Assembly (NCBI GenBank): GCA_042691655.1
Contig: CP170506.1
Span: forward strand, 4,216,001-4,280,000
Direction: 5' to 3'
From: UBA695 sp042691655
GTDB taxonomy: Bacteria > Verrucomicrobiota > Verrucomicrobiia > Chthoniobacterales > Chthoniobacteraceae
DNA length: 64,000 bases
Shown: positions 17,245 through 25,652 of the stretch, one piece after another
Layout of the letters: each line of letters opens with the position of its first letter
How positions within the stretch are numbered: the first letter of the stretch is position 1
The notes under the pieces: model-generated
Seen by the model: only the letters and a program-made list of their open reading frames with translations
The model's database searches: none
Told to the model about the DNA's origin: nothing
Position numbers and translations under genes: made by a program

Positions 17245-18369
17245 TTAACCTTCGATGCGGTGGGGCACGAAGCGGCTCGTCTGGTTCGTCACCGGGGTGG
17301 CGGCCTCGCGGATGCCTATGCCCGCCGCCTCGCCGCCGACGATCCATGAGCCGATCACCGGAAAGCCGCCGTCAAATACCGGCGGGAGCTCGAGGGCCTG
17401 GTAGATATAACCGCCGTCGATTTCCGCCCCGCCCTCCGTTGTCACCTCGCTACTCCCCGCAACGAGCGTGATCCCCGCGCCTTCGCGTCCGAAGACCGGC
17501 TTGCGCGCATAAGCGCCGCCGAGCGGTTCGGGCGTGGTGAAGGCGGGGAGCAAATTCGGGTGCCCCGGGAAAAGATCCCAGAGCAGCGGCAGGAGGCGCT
17601 TATTGCTCAAGATCATCTTCCACGGCGGTTCGATGACGCTCCACGGCTCCAGCGGGAGGTGCTTCGCAAAGGGTTCGCGGATCAGCCATTCCCACGGGTA
17701 GAGCTTGAAGAGGGTGCGGATCGGCTGGCAGATGAGGTCCACAAATTCGCGCCCGTTCCAGCCGACCTCGTCCACGTAGAGGCGCGAGGTGGGCAAGCCC
17801 GCTTGGCGCGCGGTGTCCTCCAGATAAACGACGGTGGCGAATTCCTCGTCACTACCCCGAGCCATGGCGAAATGAACCGGCCCCTCGATGCCGCTGATTT
17901 CCCAGTGGGCGATGAGGCGCTCGTGCAGGGAATTAAACTGGTCGCCGCCGGGGAAGCATTCCTCCAGCCAGTACCACTGGACCACCGCCGCCTCCAGGAG
18001 CGAGGTCGGCGTATCGGCGTTGAATTCGTAGAGCTTCGGCGCTCCCGAGCCCGCGCCACCGTAGCGGAGATCGAAGCGACCGTAGAGCGCCACGTCGTCC
18101 TCGGTCCACGAGCGCCGGATCATCGGGGCGAACGCCTTGGGGATGCCCATGCGCTCCCAGAGATCGTGGGCCAGCACGTGCTCCACCGCAGCGCAGCAGA
18201 GCCGAAAGAGTTCGTTGGTGGCCCGTTCGAGCTCCATTACCTCGGCCATGGTGAAAACGTAATGGGCCGACTCGTCCCAATAGGGCGTTTCCGCCGTATG
18301 GAAGACGAGGCCCAGGGCTTCCACCTTGGGTTGCCAATCCGGGCGCGGAGCGGTGCGGAGGCGTTTCAT
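17245..18369 (-). CDS. Glutathionylspermidine-synthase-like ATP-grasp protein (YgiC/YjfC family)
   Basis: 374 residues from the ATG at 18367-18369. The ATP-grasp GSP_synth fold is shown by YEFNADTPTSLLEA (about 115-128), WKMILSNKRLLPLLWDLFPGHPNLL, and ARKPVFGREGAGITLV with the GREG nucleotide-binding loop. Like E. coli YgiC and YjfC it lacks the N-terminal amidase domain of true glutathionylspermidine synthetase, and the substrate of this subfamily is not known to me. Upstream on the same strand are a Gly/His-rich lipoprotein and a DUF350 membrane protein, the same trio as the enterobacterial ygiBC / yjfLMC loci, so function in one envelope-linked pathway is likely. A 48-bp longer frame runs into a dispersed repeat and was rejected. 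Confidence 0.88.
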   Translation of the reverse strand: MKRLRTAPRPDWQPKVEALGLVFHTAETPYWDESAHYVFTMAEVMELERATNELFRLCCAAVEHVLAHDLWERMGIPKAFAPMIRRSWTEDDVALYGRFDLRYGGAGSGAPKLYEFNADTPTSLLEAAVVQWYWLEECFPGGDQFNSLHERLIAHWEISGIEGPVHFAMARGSDEEFATVVYLEDTARQAGLPTSRLYVDEVGWNGREFVDLICQPIRTLFKLYPWEWLIREPFAKHLPLEPWSVIEPPWKMILSNKRLLPLLWDLFPGHPNLLPAFTTPEPLGGAYARKPVFGREGAGITLVAGSSEVTTEGGAEIDGGYIYQALELPPVFDGGFPVIGSWIVGGEAAGIGIREAATPVTNQTSRFVPHRIEG

Positions 18370-18391
18370 CCTAAAAGCGGCGATGGGAATG

Positions 18392-18536
18392 GCCGCAAAA
18401 AAGCGCAAGAGGCGCAAAAGCAGAAGGTTAGGATCACAAAATACCTCATTTGAAGTCCACCCTGAGGGTGAGGCTAAATCTCTCTATAAAACCGGCATAC
18501 CTCTTTAATTTTGCGCTTTTTGCGCCTTTTTGCGGC
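18392..18536. repeat. Dispersed GCGCAA-type repeat as an inverted pair
   Basis: A 28-bp arm at 18392-18419 (GCCGCAAAAAAGCGCAAGAG and on) is repeated inverted at 18509-18536 with three mismatches; total span 145 bp. It sits between the lipoprotein gene and the GSP-synthase-like gene. Similar GCAAAAAGGGCGCAAGAGG sequence appears at 33751-33769. Confidence 0.8.
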
Positions 18537-18568
18537 TAATTCTATTTTCGGTTTTAGGTTCATGGGGT

Positions 18569-18841
18569 TTAGCCCCCGTGCCCGCCGAACCCGTGGAACC
18601 CAAAGCCGCCCCGGGTGATGCCGTGGAAAAAACCGCCGCCGTTGCTCAAACCACGGTTGCCGAAGTTCCACCCATGGCCGCCGCCATGATAGCCGCTGCC
18701 GCCATGGTAGCCGGAGCCGCCCGGCGTGGGGCTGGGGGTCGGCGAGGCGTTCGGGTCAGCCGGAGGCTGCGGAGAGCGGCCACAAGCGCCCAGCACCACC
18801 GAGCCGGTGATTAAGAGAAGGACTTTCTTCGAGCGTTTCAC
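18569..18841 (-). CDS. Small Gly/His-rich lipoprotein of the DUF350/GSP-synthase locus
   Basis: 90 residues: basic start (MKRSKK), hydrophobic helix, lipobox LGAC (C20), then a Pro/Thr spacer and a tail of Gly, His and Phe repeats (GGSGYHGGSGYHGGG). The His-rich tail could bind metal. Position between the DUF350 and GSP-synthase-like genes is that of YgiB/YjfM (DUF1190) in enterobacteria, which are also lipoproteins with compositionally biased tails, but I cannot claim homology from this short sequence. It starts 24 bp after the DUF350 gene ends. Confidence 0.72.
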   Translation of the reverse strand: MKRSKKVLLLITGSVVLGACGRSPQPPADPNASPTPSPTPGGSGYHGGSGYHGGGHGWNFGNRGLSNGGGFFHGITRGGFGFHGFGGHGG

Positions 18842-18865
18842 TCGGGGGTGGGGAAAAAAGGAATA

Positions 18866-19111
18866 TTAGCTAATGGCCGTCGCGATGACGTGGCAGATGC
18901 CGAGCACGATGGCTCCGCAGAGGATGCCGACGGCGACGTTGCCCTTCTCCAGTTCCTTGTCGAAGGAGACCGGCGTGGCCCAGTCGAAAAGCTTGAAGCC
19001 CAGGATGGAGAGCACAATGCCCACCAGGCCAAAGAGAACCGTCGAGATGATCGCCTCGGGCAACGTGGAGGGCGCCCAGGCCAGGAGGGAAAGTCCGGAA
19101 AAAAGTGCCAT
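18866..19111 (-). CDS. DUF350 small membrane protein (YjfL-like)
   Basis: 81 residues from the ATG at 19109-19111, with two to three membrane helices. The family pattern GIVLSILGFKLFDWATPVSFDKELEKGNVAVGILCGAIVLGICHVIATAIS is clear in the second half, including KELEKGNVAV before the last helix. A longer frame up to 19255 overlaps the divergent helicase gene and has no signal, so it is rejected. First gene of the three-gene locus ending in the GSP-synthase-like protein; function of DUF350 is not established, but linkage to ATP-grasp enzymes is widespread. Confidence 0.85.
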   Translation of the reverse strand: MALFSGLSLLAWAPSTLPEAIISTVLFGLVGIVLSILGFKLFDWATPVSFDKELEKGNVAVGILCGAIVLGICHVIATAIS

Positions 19112-19229
19112 GTCGCATGCATAGCAGAAGCCGCGGCGGGTTACAGAGAAAAAGATGGCCAGGCGGGTAATGAGGGACCAAAAAAGCGTGCGGGCCGGGC
19201 CGGGCGAGGGTAGAGTTTGCAGCCCGAAA

Positions 19230-21251
19230 ATGTCCTTCCGCCTCTTCGATCTCAATGACCCTCAGCGCCACGCCGTGACCACCACGGAGGGGCCGCTGCT
19301 CATTCTCGCCGGGGCGGGCACGGGCAAAACGCGCGTTATCACCTTCCGCATCGGCTACATGCTCTCCGAGGGCATCGACGCCGCCTCCATCCTGGCCGTC
19401 ACCTTCACCAATAAGGCCGCCAACGAAATGCGCGAGCGCCTCATGGCCATGCTCGGCAAGGAAAAGGCGGGCAAGGTCACGATGTCCACCTTCCACGCCC
19501 TCTGCATGCGCATCCTGCGCCAGGATATCGAGAAGCTCGGCTACAAAAAGAACTTCACCATCTACGACGAGGGCGACCAGACGGGCCTCATTAAGAAGAT
19601 CATCACGCGCACGGTGGCCATTGGCGAAAAAATGGAGCCCAACGTCGCCAAGTCCCTGATCAGCAAGGCCAAGAACAACGGCTGGAACGCCCCGCAGGAG
19701 GAGAAAACCCTCATCGGCGCGATCTTCGCCCGCTACCAGGCCGACTTGAAGCAGCTCAACGCCGTCGACTTCGACGACCTGCTGCTCCTCACCGTCAAGC
19801 TCCTCTCCGAGCACGCCGACGTGCGCCAGCGTTGGCAGAAGCGCTTCCGCTACGTCATGGTCGACGAGTTCCAGGATACCAACCGCCTTCAGCTCGAGCT
19901 GGTCAGCTACATCGCCAAGCACGACGACGGCACCCCGCCCAACGTCGCCGTGGTGGGCGACGACGACCAGTCGATCTACGGCTGGCGCGGCGCGGAAGTC
20001 TCCAACATCCTGGAGTTCGAAACGCATTTCCCCAACCCCACGGTGGTCAAGCTGGAGCAGAACTACCGGAGCACCAACTCGATCCTCAACACCGCCAACA
20101 CGCTCATTAAAAACAACCCGCGCCGCCGCCCCAAGCAGCTCTGGAGCGGCAAGGGCGACGGCGAAAAGGTGCGCCTGGTCATGGCCCCCAACGACCACGA
20201 GGAGGCCGACTTCATCGCCGGGGAGATCGCCAAACGCAAGGCCGAGCATGACCTGCGTTACGAGGATTTCGCCGTTCTCTTCCGCATGAACGCCCAGGCC
20301 CGCGTGCTGGAGCAGGCGTTCCAGGAAAAAGGAGTGCCTTACCGGATTATCGGCGGAAAAAGCTTCTTCGATTCGCGCGAGGTCAAAGACGTCCTCTCCT
20401 ACTTCGCCTGCACGCTCAACGCCGACAACGACGCGGCGCTCCTGCGCATCATCAATACGCCGCCGCGCGGGATCAGCGAGGTGACGGTGCAGAAGGCCCT
20501 GGAGCTGAGCATCAAAGAGAAGTGCAGCCTTTTCCAGGCGCTGCAAATGGAGGAGCTTCACCAGGGCATCCCGCCGCGCGCGGTCGGGGCCATCGGGGAA
20601 TTCATAACCCAGCTCGACGCCTGGGAGACCAAGCTCAACGAGCCGCTCGTCAACCAGCCCGAAGTGCTGCGCAAGATCATCGACGAATCCGGCTACTACG
20701 ACGACCTCCGCCGCTCGTGCAAGAACGGCGACGAGGCCCTCAAGCGCGAGAGCAACATCCGGGACCTCGTGGGCGGTTTCGAGCGCTACCTGGGGAAATC
20801 CGACGGCGGCCTCTCCGGTTTCCTCGACGCCATGGCGCTGCGCCAGGACAAGGACGACGACGACAAGGAGAAGGGGACCGGCGTAACGCTCATCACCCTG
20901 CACGCCAGCAAGGGGCTGGAGTTCCCCCACTGCTACCTGGTCGGCCTGGAGGAAGGCGTGCTGCCGCATGACCGCTCGAAGCTGGAGGGGACGCTCGACG
21001 AGGAGCGCCGCCTGCTCTACGTCGGCATCACCCGCGCCCAACAGACCCTCACGATGACCTACTGCTACAGCCGGTTCCGCTACGGAGGGTCGATCCCGTG
21101 CACCCCGAGCAGCTTCATCAAGGAACTCGACCCGGAGCTCATCGAGCGCATCGATTTGAAGAAGCTCATGAATACGCCCGTGGCCGATACGGCGGTCAAA
21201 TCGCGTTTCGCCGCCATGCGCGCCGCGCTGGAGACCGGCGGTGGGAAGTAG
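19230..21251 (+). CDS. Rep/UvrD/PcrA superfamily 1 DNA helicase
   Basis: ATP-driven 3'-5' helicase acting in repair or in removing proteins ahead of forks. 673 residues, close to E. coli Rep. Motifs in order: I GAGTGKTRV (near residue 30), Ia FTNKAANEMRERL, II VDEFQDTN, III VVGDDDQSIYGWRGA, IV LEQNYRST, then LFRMNAQARVLEQA, V TLHASKGLEF and VI EERRLLYVGITRAQ. It lacks the long C-terminal extension of UvrD/PcrA, which is why I do not choose a symbol. Start is the ATG at 19230 (MSFRLFDLNDPQ); the frame open to 19155 would overlap the DUF350 start region. Divergent from the DUF350 locus. Confidence 0.95.
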   Translation: MSFRLFDLNDPQRHAVTTTEGPLLILAGAGTGKTRVITFRIGYMLSEGIDAASILAVTFTNKAANEMRERLMAMLGKEKAGKVTMSTFHALCMRILRQDIEKLGYKKNFTIYDEGDQTGLIKKIITRTVAIGEKMEPNVAKSLISKAKNNGWNAPQEEKTLIGAIFARYQADLKQLNAVDFDDLLLLTVKLLSEHADVRQRWQKRFRYVMVDEFQDTNRLQLELVSYIAKHDDGTPPNVAVVGDDDQSIYGWRGAEVSNILEFETHFPNPTVVKLEQNYRSTNSILNTANTLIKNNPRRRPKQLWSGKGDGEKVRLVMAPNDHEEADFIAGEIAKRKAEHDLRYEDFAVLFRMNAQARVLEQAFQEKGVPYRIIGGKSFFDSREVKDVLSYFACTLNADNDAALLRIINTPPRGISEVTVQKALELSIKEKCSLFQALQMEELHQGIPPRAVGAIGEFITQLDAWETKLNEPLVNQPEVLRKIIDESGYYDDLRRSCKNGDEALKRESNIRDLVGGFERYLGKSDGGLSGFLDAMALRQDKDDDDKEKGTGVTLITLHASKGLEFPHCYLVGLEEGVLPHDRSKLEGTLDEERRLLYVGITRAQQTLTMTYCYSRFRYGGSIPCTPSSFIKELDPELIERIDLKKLMNTPVADTAVKSRFAAMRAALETGGGK

Positions 21252-21609
21252 GTGGGGATTTTTTGGGGGAGGCCCGTCGGTTTGCGAGCAGACGAGCTCG
21301 GCTTTTTTTGGACAGGATTAACAAGATTAAGAGGATTAAGAGGATTAAGAGAATTTTCCAGATCGGGTTTCCCGAACGCGATCCAGCTCTCGCAGGCTCT
21401 TGGCGTAATCCTCTTAATCTTCTTAATTCTGTTAATCCTGTTTAAATTGCCGAGCCTGTCATCTCCAAAAGCTCATGGGAAACCAGACGTGTTATAACCG
21501 TCTATCTCCGTGCTCCTTGTACCGTTTTGCGGCTATTCCGGCGCGGCTTTTAGCCTAAACCTCTGTTGACAACACTGGGTTGCCTCGTTTCAATACCTCA
21601 CCCAAATCA
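21252..21609. other. Intergenic stretch without a convincing gene, carries an inverted repeat
   Basis: 358 bp between the helicase and the next plus-strand gene. It holds the inverted pair at 21312-21441 and no ORF with a recognisable protein; the open frame at 21252-21497 reads straight through the repeats and is rejected. The promoter for the downstream five-gene run probably lies near 21500-21600, though I see no site good enough to annotate. Confidence 0.6.
21312..21441. repeat. Dispersed GGATTAA repeat as an inverted pair
   Basis: The left arm at 21312-21349 is four irregular units of the type AGGATTAACAAGATTAAG; the right arm at 21404-21441 is its inverted copy (CTTAATC units ending GTTAATCCTGT) with about four mismatches in 38. 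Span 130 bp. The arms are separated by GC-rich unrelated sequence. Confidence 0.85.
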
Positions 21610-22692
21610 ATGCACTCTCCAACCGCCGTATGTAACGCCGCATCTCTCCTCCGGCGGTCGTTTTTCCTTCTTTTGACCGTTCTCGGGCTGTTCTTCCTGC
21701 CCGGGGGGGCTTCGGCCGATCCGCTTTCCGAAATGAAGGCATTTTCCGGGATCCAAGGGGCGGATCTCGCGAGTCTGGAGGGTGGCAAAACGGTGGTCGG
21801 TCGCGGGGGATCCATGAGTTCGCCCAAGGACTTGGCGGTGCAGTCCTGCTATCTGGTCCCCCTGCCGCTGCAAAAGGCGGTGAATTTTCACCGGCAATGG
21901 AACGCCGCCCGGTACCCGGAGTTGAAGGTCTATATGCACCGCGAGCTCTCCGCCAAAAGCTCGCCCGCCGAGTTCCTGGAAGCCTTTGCCGCGATTCGCG
22001 CCAACGAGGCGGTTCGCTCGCTGGCCGCGGCCACCGAAGCGCTGGCTTCCGGGCAATCGGAACTCCAGCTCAGCGCCACGGAGGCCAAGCAATTCGGCAA
22101 AGCGGCCAGCGGTGGCGCCAAAGGCCCGTTTTCGCCCCAGGGGGCGGCTTTTTGGAGCAACCTACTCTCAGAGAGGGCCTTGGCCTTTGCCAGCGGCGGC
22201 GCTGCAAGCCAGCCGCCTTACGCGATATCGGGCGAAACCGTCAAAGTGACGGACGAAATCGCCCGCCTTTTGAAAGAGCAGCCGAAGCTGCGGGACCAGT
22301 TTAAACCCGTGCTGGATGACGCGGCTCTGGCCAGCGGCGGCGGGAAGCTGGCCCCGGCGCTCTACTCGGAGCTGGTCGACGTCGAGGGACGGGCCGCTTT
22401 TCTCCTGGGCGCGTCCTATTCCCAGCCGGTGAAAGACGGCTGGCAGGGAGTGGATGTCCAATATTATAGCAGCAACGGCTTTTTCGCCCTGCTGACGTTC
22501 TACCAATTCTGGCCGGTCACCACGGCCTCGGGCCAGCCCGCGACCCTGGTGTGGCGGGGGGATCTCATTTCCTCTGCTTCTTTGGCGGAACTGCATGGGG
22601 TGGAACGCCTTGGCTCCTCCGGGGCGATGATGAAGGAAATCCAGAAAAGCATCGATTTCCTCCAGCGCGATGCCGCCGCCGCCAAGCGTTAA
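21610..22692 (+). CDS. Exported protein of unknown function, first gene of a five-gene run
   Basis: 360 residues from the ATG at 21610; an in-frame TTG at 21580 would add ten. Signal peptide ends near GGASA (about residue 36). The mature protein is helical in the middle (FLEAFAAIRANEAVRSLAAATEAL) and has a C-terminal beta part (GVDVQYYSSNGFFALLTFYQFWPV). It has no cysteine pairs or catalytic motif I recognise. A 33-bp gap to the following beta-barrel gene on the same strand points to co-transcription and to a joint outer-membrane role, which is inference. Confidence 0.65.
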   Translation: MHSPTAVCNAASLLRRSFFLLLTVLGLFFLPGGASADPLSEMKAFSGIQGADLASLEGGKTVVGRGGSMSSPKDLAVQSCYLVPLPLQKAVNFHRQWNAARYPELKVYMHRELSAKSSPAEFLEAFAAIRANEAVRSLAAATEALASGQSELQLSATEAKQFGKAASGGAKGPFSPQGAAFWSNLLSERALAFASGGAASQPPYAISGETVKVTDEIARLLKEQPKLRDQFKPVLDDAALASGGGKLAPALYSELVDVEGRAAFLLGASYSQPVKDGWQGVDVQYYSSNGFFALLTFYQFWPVTTASGQPATLVWRGDLISSASLAELHGVERLGSSGAMMKEIQKSIDFLQRDAAAAKR

Positions 22693-22725
22693 TCCCATTT
22701 TTTTACCCGCAAGGAAATCTTTCTC

Positions 22726-23616
22726 ATGTCGATCTGTCGCCGTTTCGTTTTCTGGTTATTAGTCGGTTTGGCGGCAATGGAGTCGCGGGGATGGGCCACG
22801 GATTGGTCCTATGAACTCGACTCCAGCTATTCGTTCGTAGGCGGGGCCCGCACGGATTTATCGGACTTTAAAAACATCAGAAATGGCGAGGTTACCGAAC
22901 AAAACAGCCGATTCCATTTCGTCGCCACGCCGCAGTTGACCGATAGCGTTCTCCTGCGCCTGGGGGGCGAGTGGCAGCGCTATTCTTTCGGCTTGCCTGC
23001 CTCGGCTCCGATACCCAATACCCTGCAATCCACCAGCTTGGTGGTCGGTATGGATGTGCAGGCTTTCGGGAGCTGGCTTTTCCGGCTGGAAGCCACCCCG
23101 GGCTTCTACAGTGGCTCCAACCACTTTGACGGCAGAGACTTCAATGTGCCGTTTGTCCTGGGCGGGACGTACATTGCCGGGCCCGACTTGCTATGGGTCC
23201 TGGGGGTCCAGGTGGATATCAACAGCCGCTATCCGGTGCTACCCGGGGCCGGGGTGCGTTGGAAATTTGCGGAAAAGTGGGTCTTGAATGGCATATTCCC
23301 CAATCCTCGTTTGGAATATTCGCTCCGCAAATCGCTGACGCTTTACACTGGCGTGGACCTCAAGATGTCAAGCTACCGGCTGGACAAAAACTTTGGCACG
23401 ATCCATAATGCGAAAGTTCTCGACGGAACGTATATGGACTACACCGAACTACGCGTGGGGGTGGGGCTCTCCGGGAAAGTATACCGATCCTTCACACTGG
23501 AGTTGGAGGGCGGCTATATGCCCTATCGCGATTTTGATTACCACAACAACAGTCTTAACCCGCAGACCATCAACGGCGCTCCTTACGGGCAGATTTCCTT
23601 AAGCAGCCGCTTTTAA
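22726..23616 (+). CDS. Outer-membrane beta-barrel protein (DUF6268-like)
   Basis: 296 residues with a signal peptide (about 1-25) followed by alternating amphipathic strands (LLRLGGEWQRYSFGL; WLFRLEATPGFYSG; TELRVGVGLSGKVYRSFTLELEGGYMPY) and a C-terminal Phe (SLSSRF), the usual BAM recognition end. AAGGAAA lies 11 bases before the ATG as a ribosome-binding site. It ends 3 bp before the next gene, so the two are translationally close. Family name is by resemblance only; no pore selectivity can be inferred. Confidence 0.78.
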   Translation: MSICRRFVFWLLVGLAAMESRGWATDWSYELDSSYSFVGGARTDLSDFKNIRNGEVTEQNSRFHFVATPQLTDSVLLRLGGEWQRYSFGLPASAPIPNTLQSTSLVVGMDVQAFGSWLFRLEATPGFYSGSNHFDGRDFNVPFVLGGTYIAGPDLLWVLGVQVDINSRYPVLPGAGVRWKFAEKWVLNGIFPNPRLEYSLRKSLTLYTGVDLKMSSYRLDKNFGTIHNAKVLDGTYMDYTELRVGVGLSGKVYRSFTLELEGGYMPYRDFDYHNNSLNPQTINGAPYGQISLSSRF

Positions 23617-23619
23617 ACC

Positions 23620-24840
23620 ATGGAAACATTAGCGGCCTCCGCCGGTTACTCCGGTGTGCGCCCCCTATGGGCAGAGGGCAAGACAGATGCCAAAGGACTG
23701 GCCATCGCAACCACTCATGGCCAGGCCACGGTGGTGGAGTCATTCAGGCAAATCGCCAGCGGCTGCTGGGAAAAGACGCTCGTAGAGCAATGCCAGGATC
23801 GCCGTTATTACGAAGTGATCGAGGAGACCCTGTGCGATGAGTTTGAGTATCGCTACGCCGTCCTGGAAAACAAACACTCCGGCGCGGTGGTTATCCAGCC
23901 GATGTTCATCGTCATGCAGGATATCACCGCCGGGCTGCCGATGCGCGTGCGCAAAGGCGTTTTGCGCATCCGCCAACGCTTCCCGAACTTCCTGAAAATG
24001 CGGATCCTCATGGTGGGGTGCGCCGCCGGGGAAGGGCAGCTCGATTCCCAGGAACCCTGGGCGGTGGAAGCGCTACGGGAGGCCGTCGAACAATACGCTC
24101 GCCGCATCAAAGCCTCGCTCATTTTGTACAAGGACATCCCCTCCTCCTACCGGGAGAGCCTCTCCGGCCTGTGCAAGCAGGGGTACACCCGCACGCCCAG
24201 CATGCCGGGCGCTTCGCTGCCCATCGATTTCGAGAACTTCGAGGCCTACGTGCAGCAAAAGCTCAGCCGGATTTACCGCAAAGGCTTGCGGCGCAAATTC
24301 CGCGAGTCCGAAGCGCTGGGGCCGTTGACGCTGGAGGTGGTCCACGACGTCACGCCTTGCCTGGACGAAGTTTACCCCCTTTACCTTCAGACCCACAACC
24401 GCTCCGAGTTCAAGTTCGAGGTGCTTACCAAAGAACACCTGGCGCAACTGGGGCAGCAGATGCCGGACCGGATGCGCTTTTTCCTCTGGCGGCACAAAGG
24501 GCGCATGGTCGCCTTTGCGATGTGCATGGTCCGCGACGAGACCCTCTACGATCTCAACGTCGGGATGGAATACCCCATCGCGCTGGATCTCCACATGTAC
24601 TTCGTGACCTGGCGGGACATCATCACCTGGGCCATCGACGCCAAGCTGAAGCATTACCACACCGGACCTCTTAATTATGACCCGAAACTGCATCTGCGGA
24701 TGAACCTCGTGCCGCTGGACCTCTACGCCCGGCACCTCTCGCCGTTGATCAACCCGTTTTTCGGGCTGGCCATGCGCTACCTTCAACCGGTGCGCTACGA
24801 TGCCACCATCCGGAAATTTGCCAACGCGGATAAGCTCTAG
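23620..24840 (+). CDS. GNAT/FemAB-like acyltransferase
   Basis: 406 residues, cytoplasmic, with no signal peptide. The C-terminal half (about 190-380) has the double-GNAT layout of FemAB/BioF2-like enzymes: LYLQTHNRSEFKFEVL, FFLWRHKGRMVAFAMCMVRDETLYDLNVGM, HMYFVTWRDIITWAIDAKLKHYHTGPLNYDPKLHLR. Such proteins add amino-acyl or acyl groups to envelope lipids or murein precursors. It lies 3 bp after the beta-barrel gene and 24 bp before the paired SMR-type genes, so I infer a membrane-lipid or envelope-modifying role. The exact substrate is unknown. Confidence 0.72.
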   Translation: METLAASAGYSGVRPLWAEGKTDAKGLAIATTHGQATVVESFRQIASGCWEKTLVEQCQDRRYYEVIEETLCDEFEYRYAVLENKHSGAVVIQPMFIVMQDITAGLPMRVRKGVLRIRQRFPNFLKMRILMVGCAAGEGQLDSQEPWAVEALREAVEQYARRIKASLILYKDIPSSYRESLSGLCKQGYTRTPSMPGASLPIDFENFEAYVQQKLSRIYRKGLRRKFRESEALGPLTLEVVHDVTPCLDEVYPLYLQTHNRSEFKFEVLTKEHLAQLGQQMPDRMRFFLWRHKGRMVAFAMCMVRDETLYDLNVGMEYPIALDLHMYFVTWRDIITWAIDAKLKHYHTGPLNYDPKLHLRMNLVPLDLYARHLSPLINPFFGLAMRYLQPVRYDATIRKFANADKL

Positions 24841-24864
24841 CCAGCTCCCCGGAAGCCCCGCACC

Positions 24865-25311
24865 ATGCCGACCGCATCCCCCGCCCCCGAGCTTCACCAC
24901 GCTGGCCCGGACCGCCCCGCGCGCTATCCGCGCGGATTTTCGAACCCGTATTTTCACATCATTCTCAATGTCGTGCTAGCGGCGGCGGCCCAGGTGTTTT
25001 TAAAAAAAGGAGCCGACGAATCCGCCACGCTTTCCCTGTTTGTCAGCATGCTGATGAGCCTGCGCTCGCTGTGGACCTGGGCGGGCATCCTCTGCATCAT
25101 CGGCAGCCTCCTCGCGTGGCTCCATGCGCTGCGGTTTGTGCCGCTCATCATCGCCTTTAACGTCGCGGGGCTGCTGCATGTGGTGGTTCCGTTGGTGTCC
25201 TGGCTATTCCTGGGGGAAACGCTCAGCGTGACGCGCTGCGTGGGCATCGCCCTCGTATTTTTCGGCGTGCTGGTGGTGGTCAAGCCGGTCATTAAAATGG
25301 AGGAGCTGTGA
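24865..25311 (+). CDS. Small EamA/SMR-type membrane protein, first subunit of a pair
   Basis: 148 residues; after a 28-residue polar Pro/Ala N-terminus come four membrane helices of the drug/metabolite transporter superfamily (NVVLAAAAQVFLKKGAD; VPLIIAFNVAGLLHVVVPLVSWLFLGETLSVTRCVGIALVFFGVLVVVKP). The half-size and the GLxxVxxPLxSxxxLGE pattern match paired DMT subunits such as ArnE/ArnF, which flip aminoarabinose-lipid. Its stop overlaps the GTG start of the next gene (GTGA), so a heterodimer is likely. What it moves is unknown. Confidence 0.82.
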   Translation: MPTASPAPELHHAGPDRPARYPRGFSNPYFHIILNVVLAAAAQVFLKKGADESATLSLFVSMLMSLRSLWTWAGILCIIGSLLAWLHALRFVPLIIAFNVAGLLHVVVPLVSWLFLGETLSVTRCVGIALVFFGVLVVVKPVIKMEEL

Positions 25312-25652
25312 CCCCGTTTTTCGCTACCATCATCGCCGTCTGCATCCTCTGCTCGGTAGGGGGGCAGGTCTTGCTTAAAAAGGCCATGAGCCTGACCAAC
25401 GGAGAGACCTGGCCCAGGGGAAAATTCATCCGGGCGTTTGCCGGGGGCATCGCGTTCCTGGCGGTCAATTTCTTTCTCTGGCAGGGGCTGCTCTCCAAGT
25501 TCGACCTCAATTTTCTCTACCCCTTCGAGGGCCTGGACCGCCTGGTGCTGGTCTTCGCGGCGGCAGTGTTTTTGAAGGAAAAAATGACGCTTACCCTCTG
25601 GCTGGGGGTGATGATGATCACCGGCGGAATCCTGCTGGTTTCGATCAGCTAA
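25308..25652 (+). CDS. Small EamA/SMR-type membrane protein, second subunit of the pair
   Basis: 114 residues from a GTG at 25308, the only start that fits the four-base overlap with the previous gene. Four membrane helices: the first holds VCILCSVGGQVLLKKAMSL, the third and fourth LYPFEGLDRLVLVFAAAVFLKEKMTLTLWLGVMMITGGILLVS. The FxxKExxTxxxxxGxxxIxxGxxL ending is typical of the SMR/EamA half-transporters. It converges on the arginase-fold gene with a 4-bp tail overlap. Confidence 0.83.
   Translation: MTPFFATIIAVCILCSVGGQVLLKKAMSLTNGETWPRGKFIRAFAGGIAFLAVNFFLWQGLLSKFDLNFLYPFEGLDRLVLVFAAAVFLKEKMTLTLWLGVMMITGGILLVSIS

Noticed and set aside
18870..21041. Long minus-strand open frame of over 700 codons
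   Set aside because: It is antisense to the Rep/UvrD helicase, whose seven motifs are intact on the plus strand, and has no recognisable domain.
21252..21497. Small ORF after the helicase gene
   Set aside because: It reads through the GGATTAA inverted repeat and encodes low-complexity Leu/Ile/Arg sequence without a start context.
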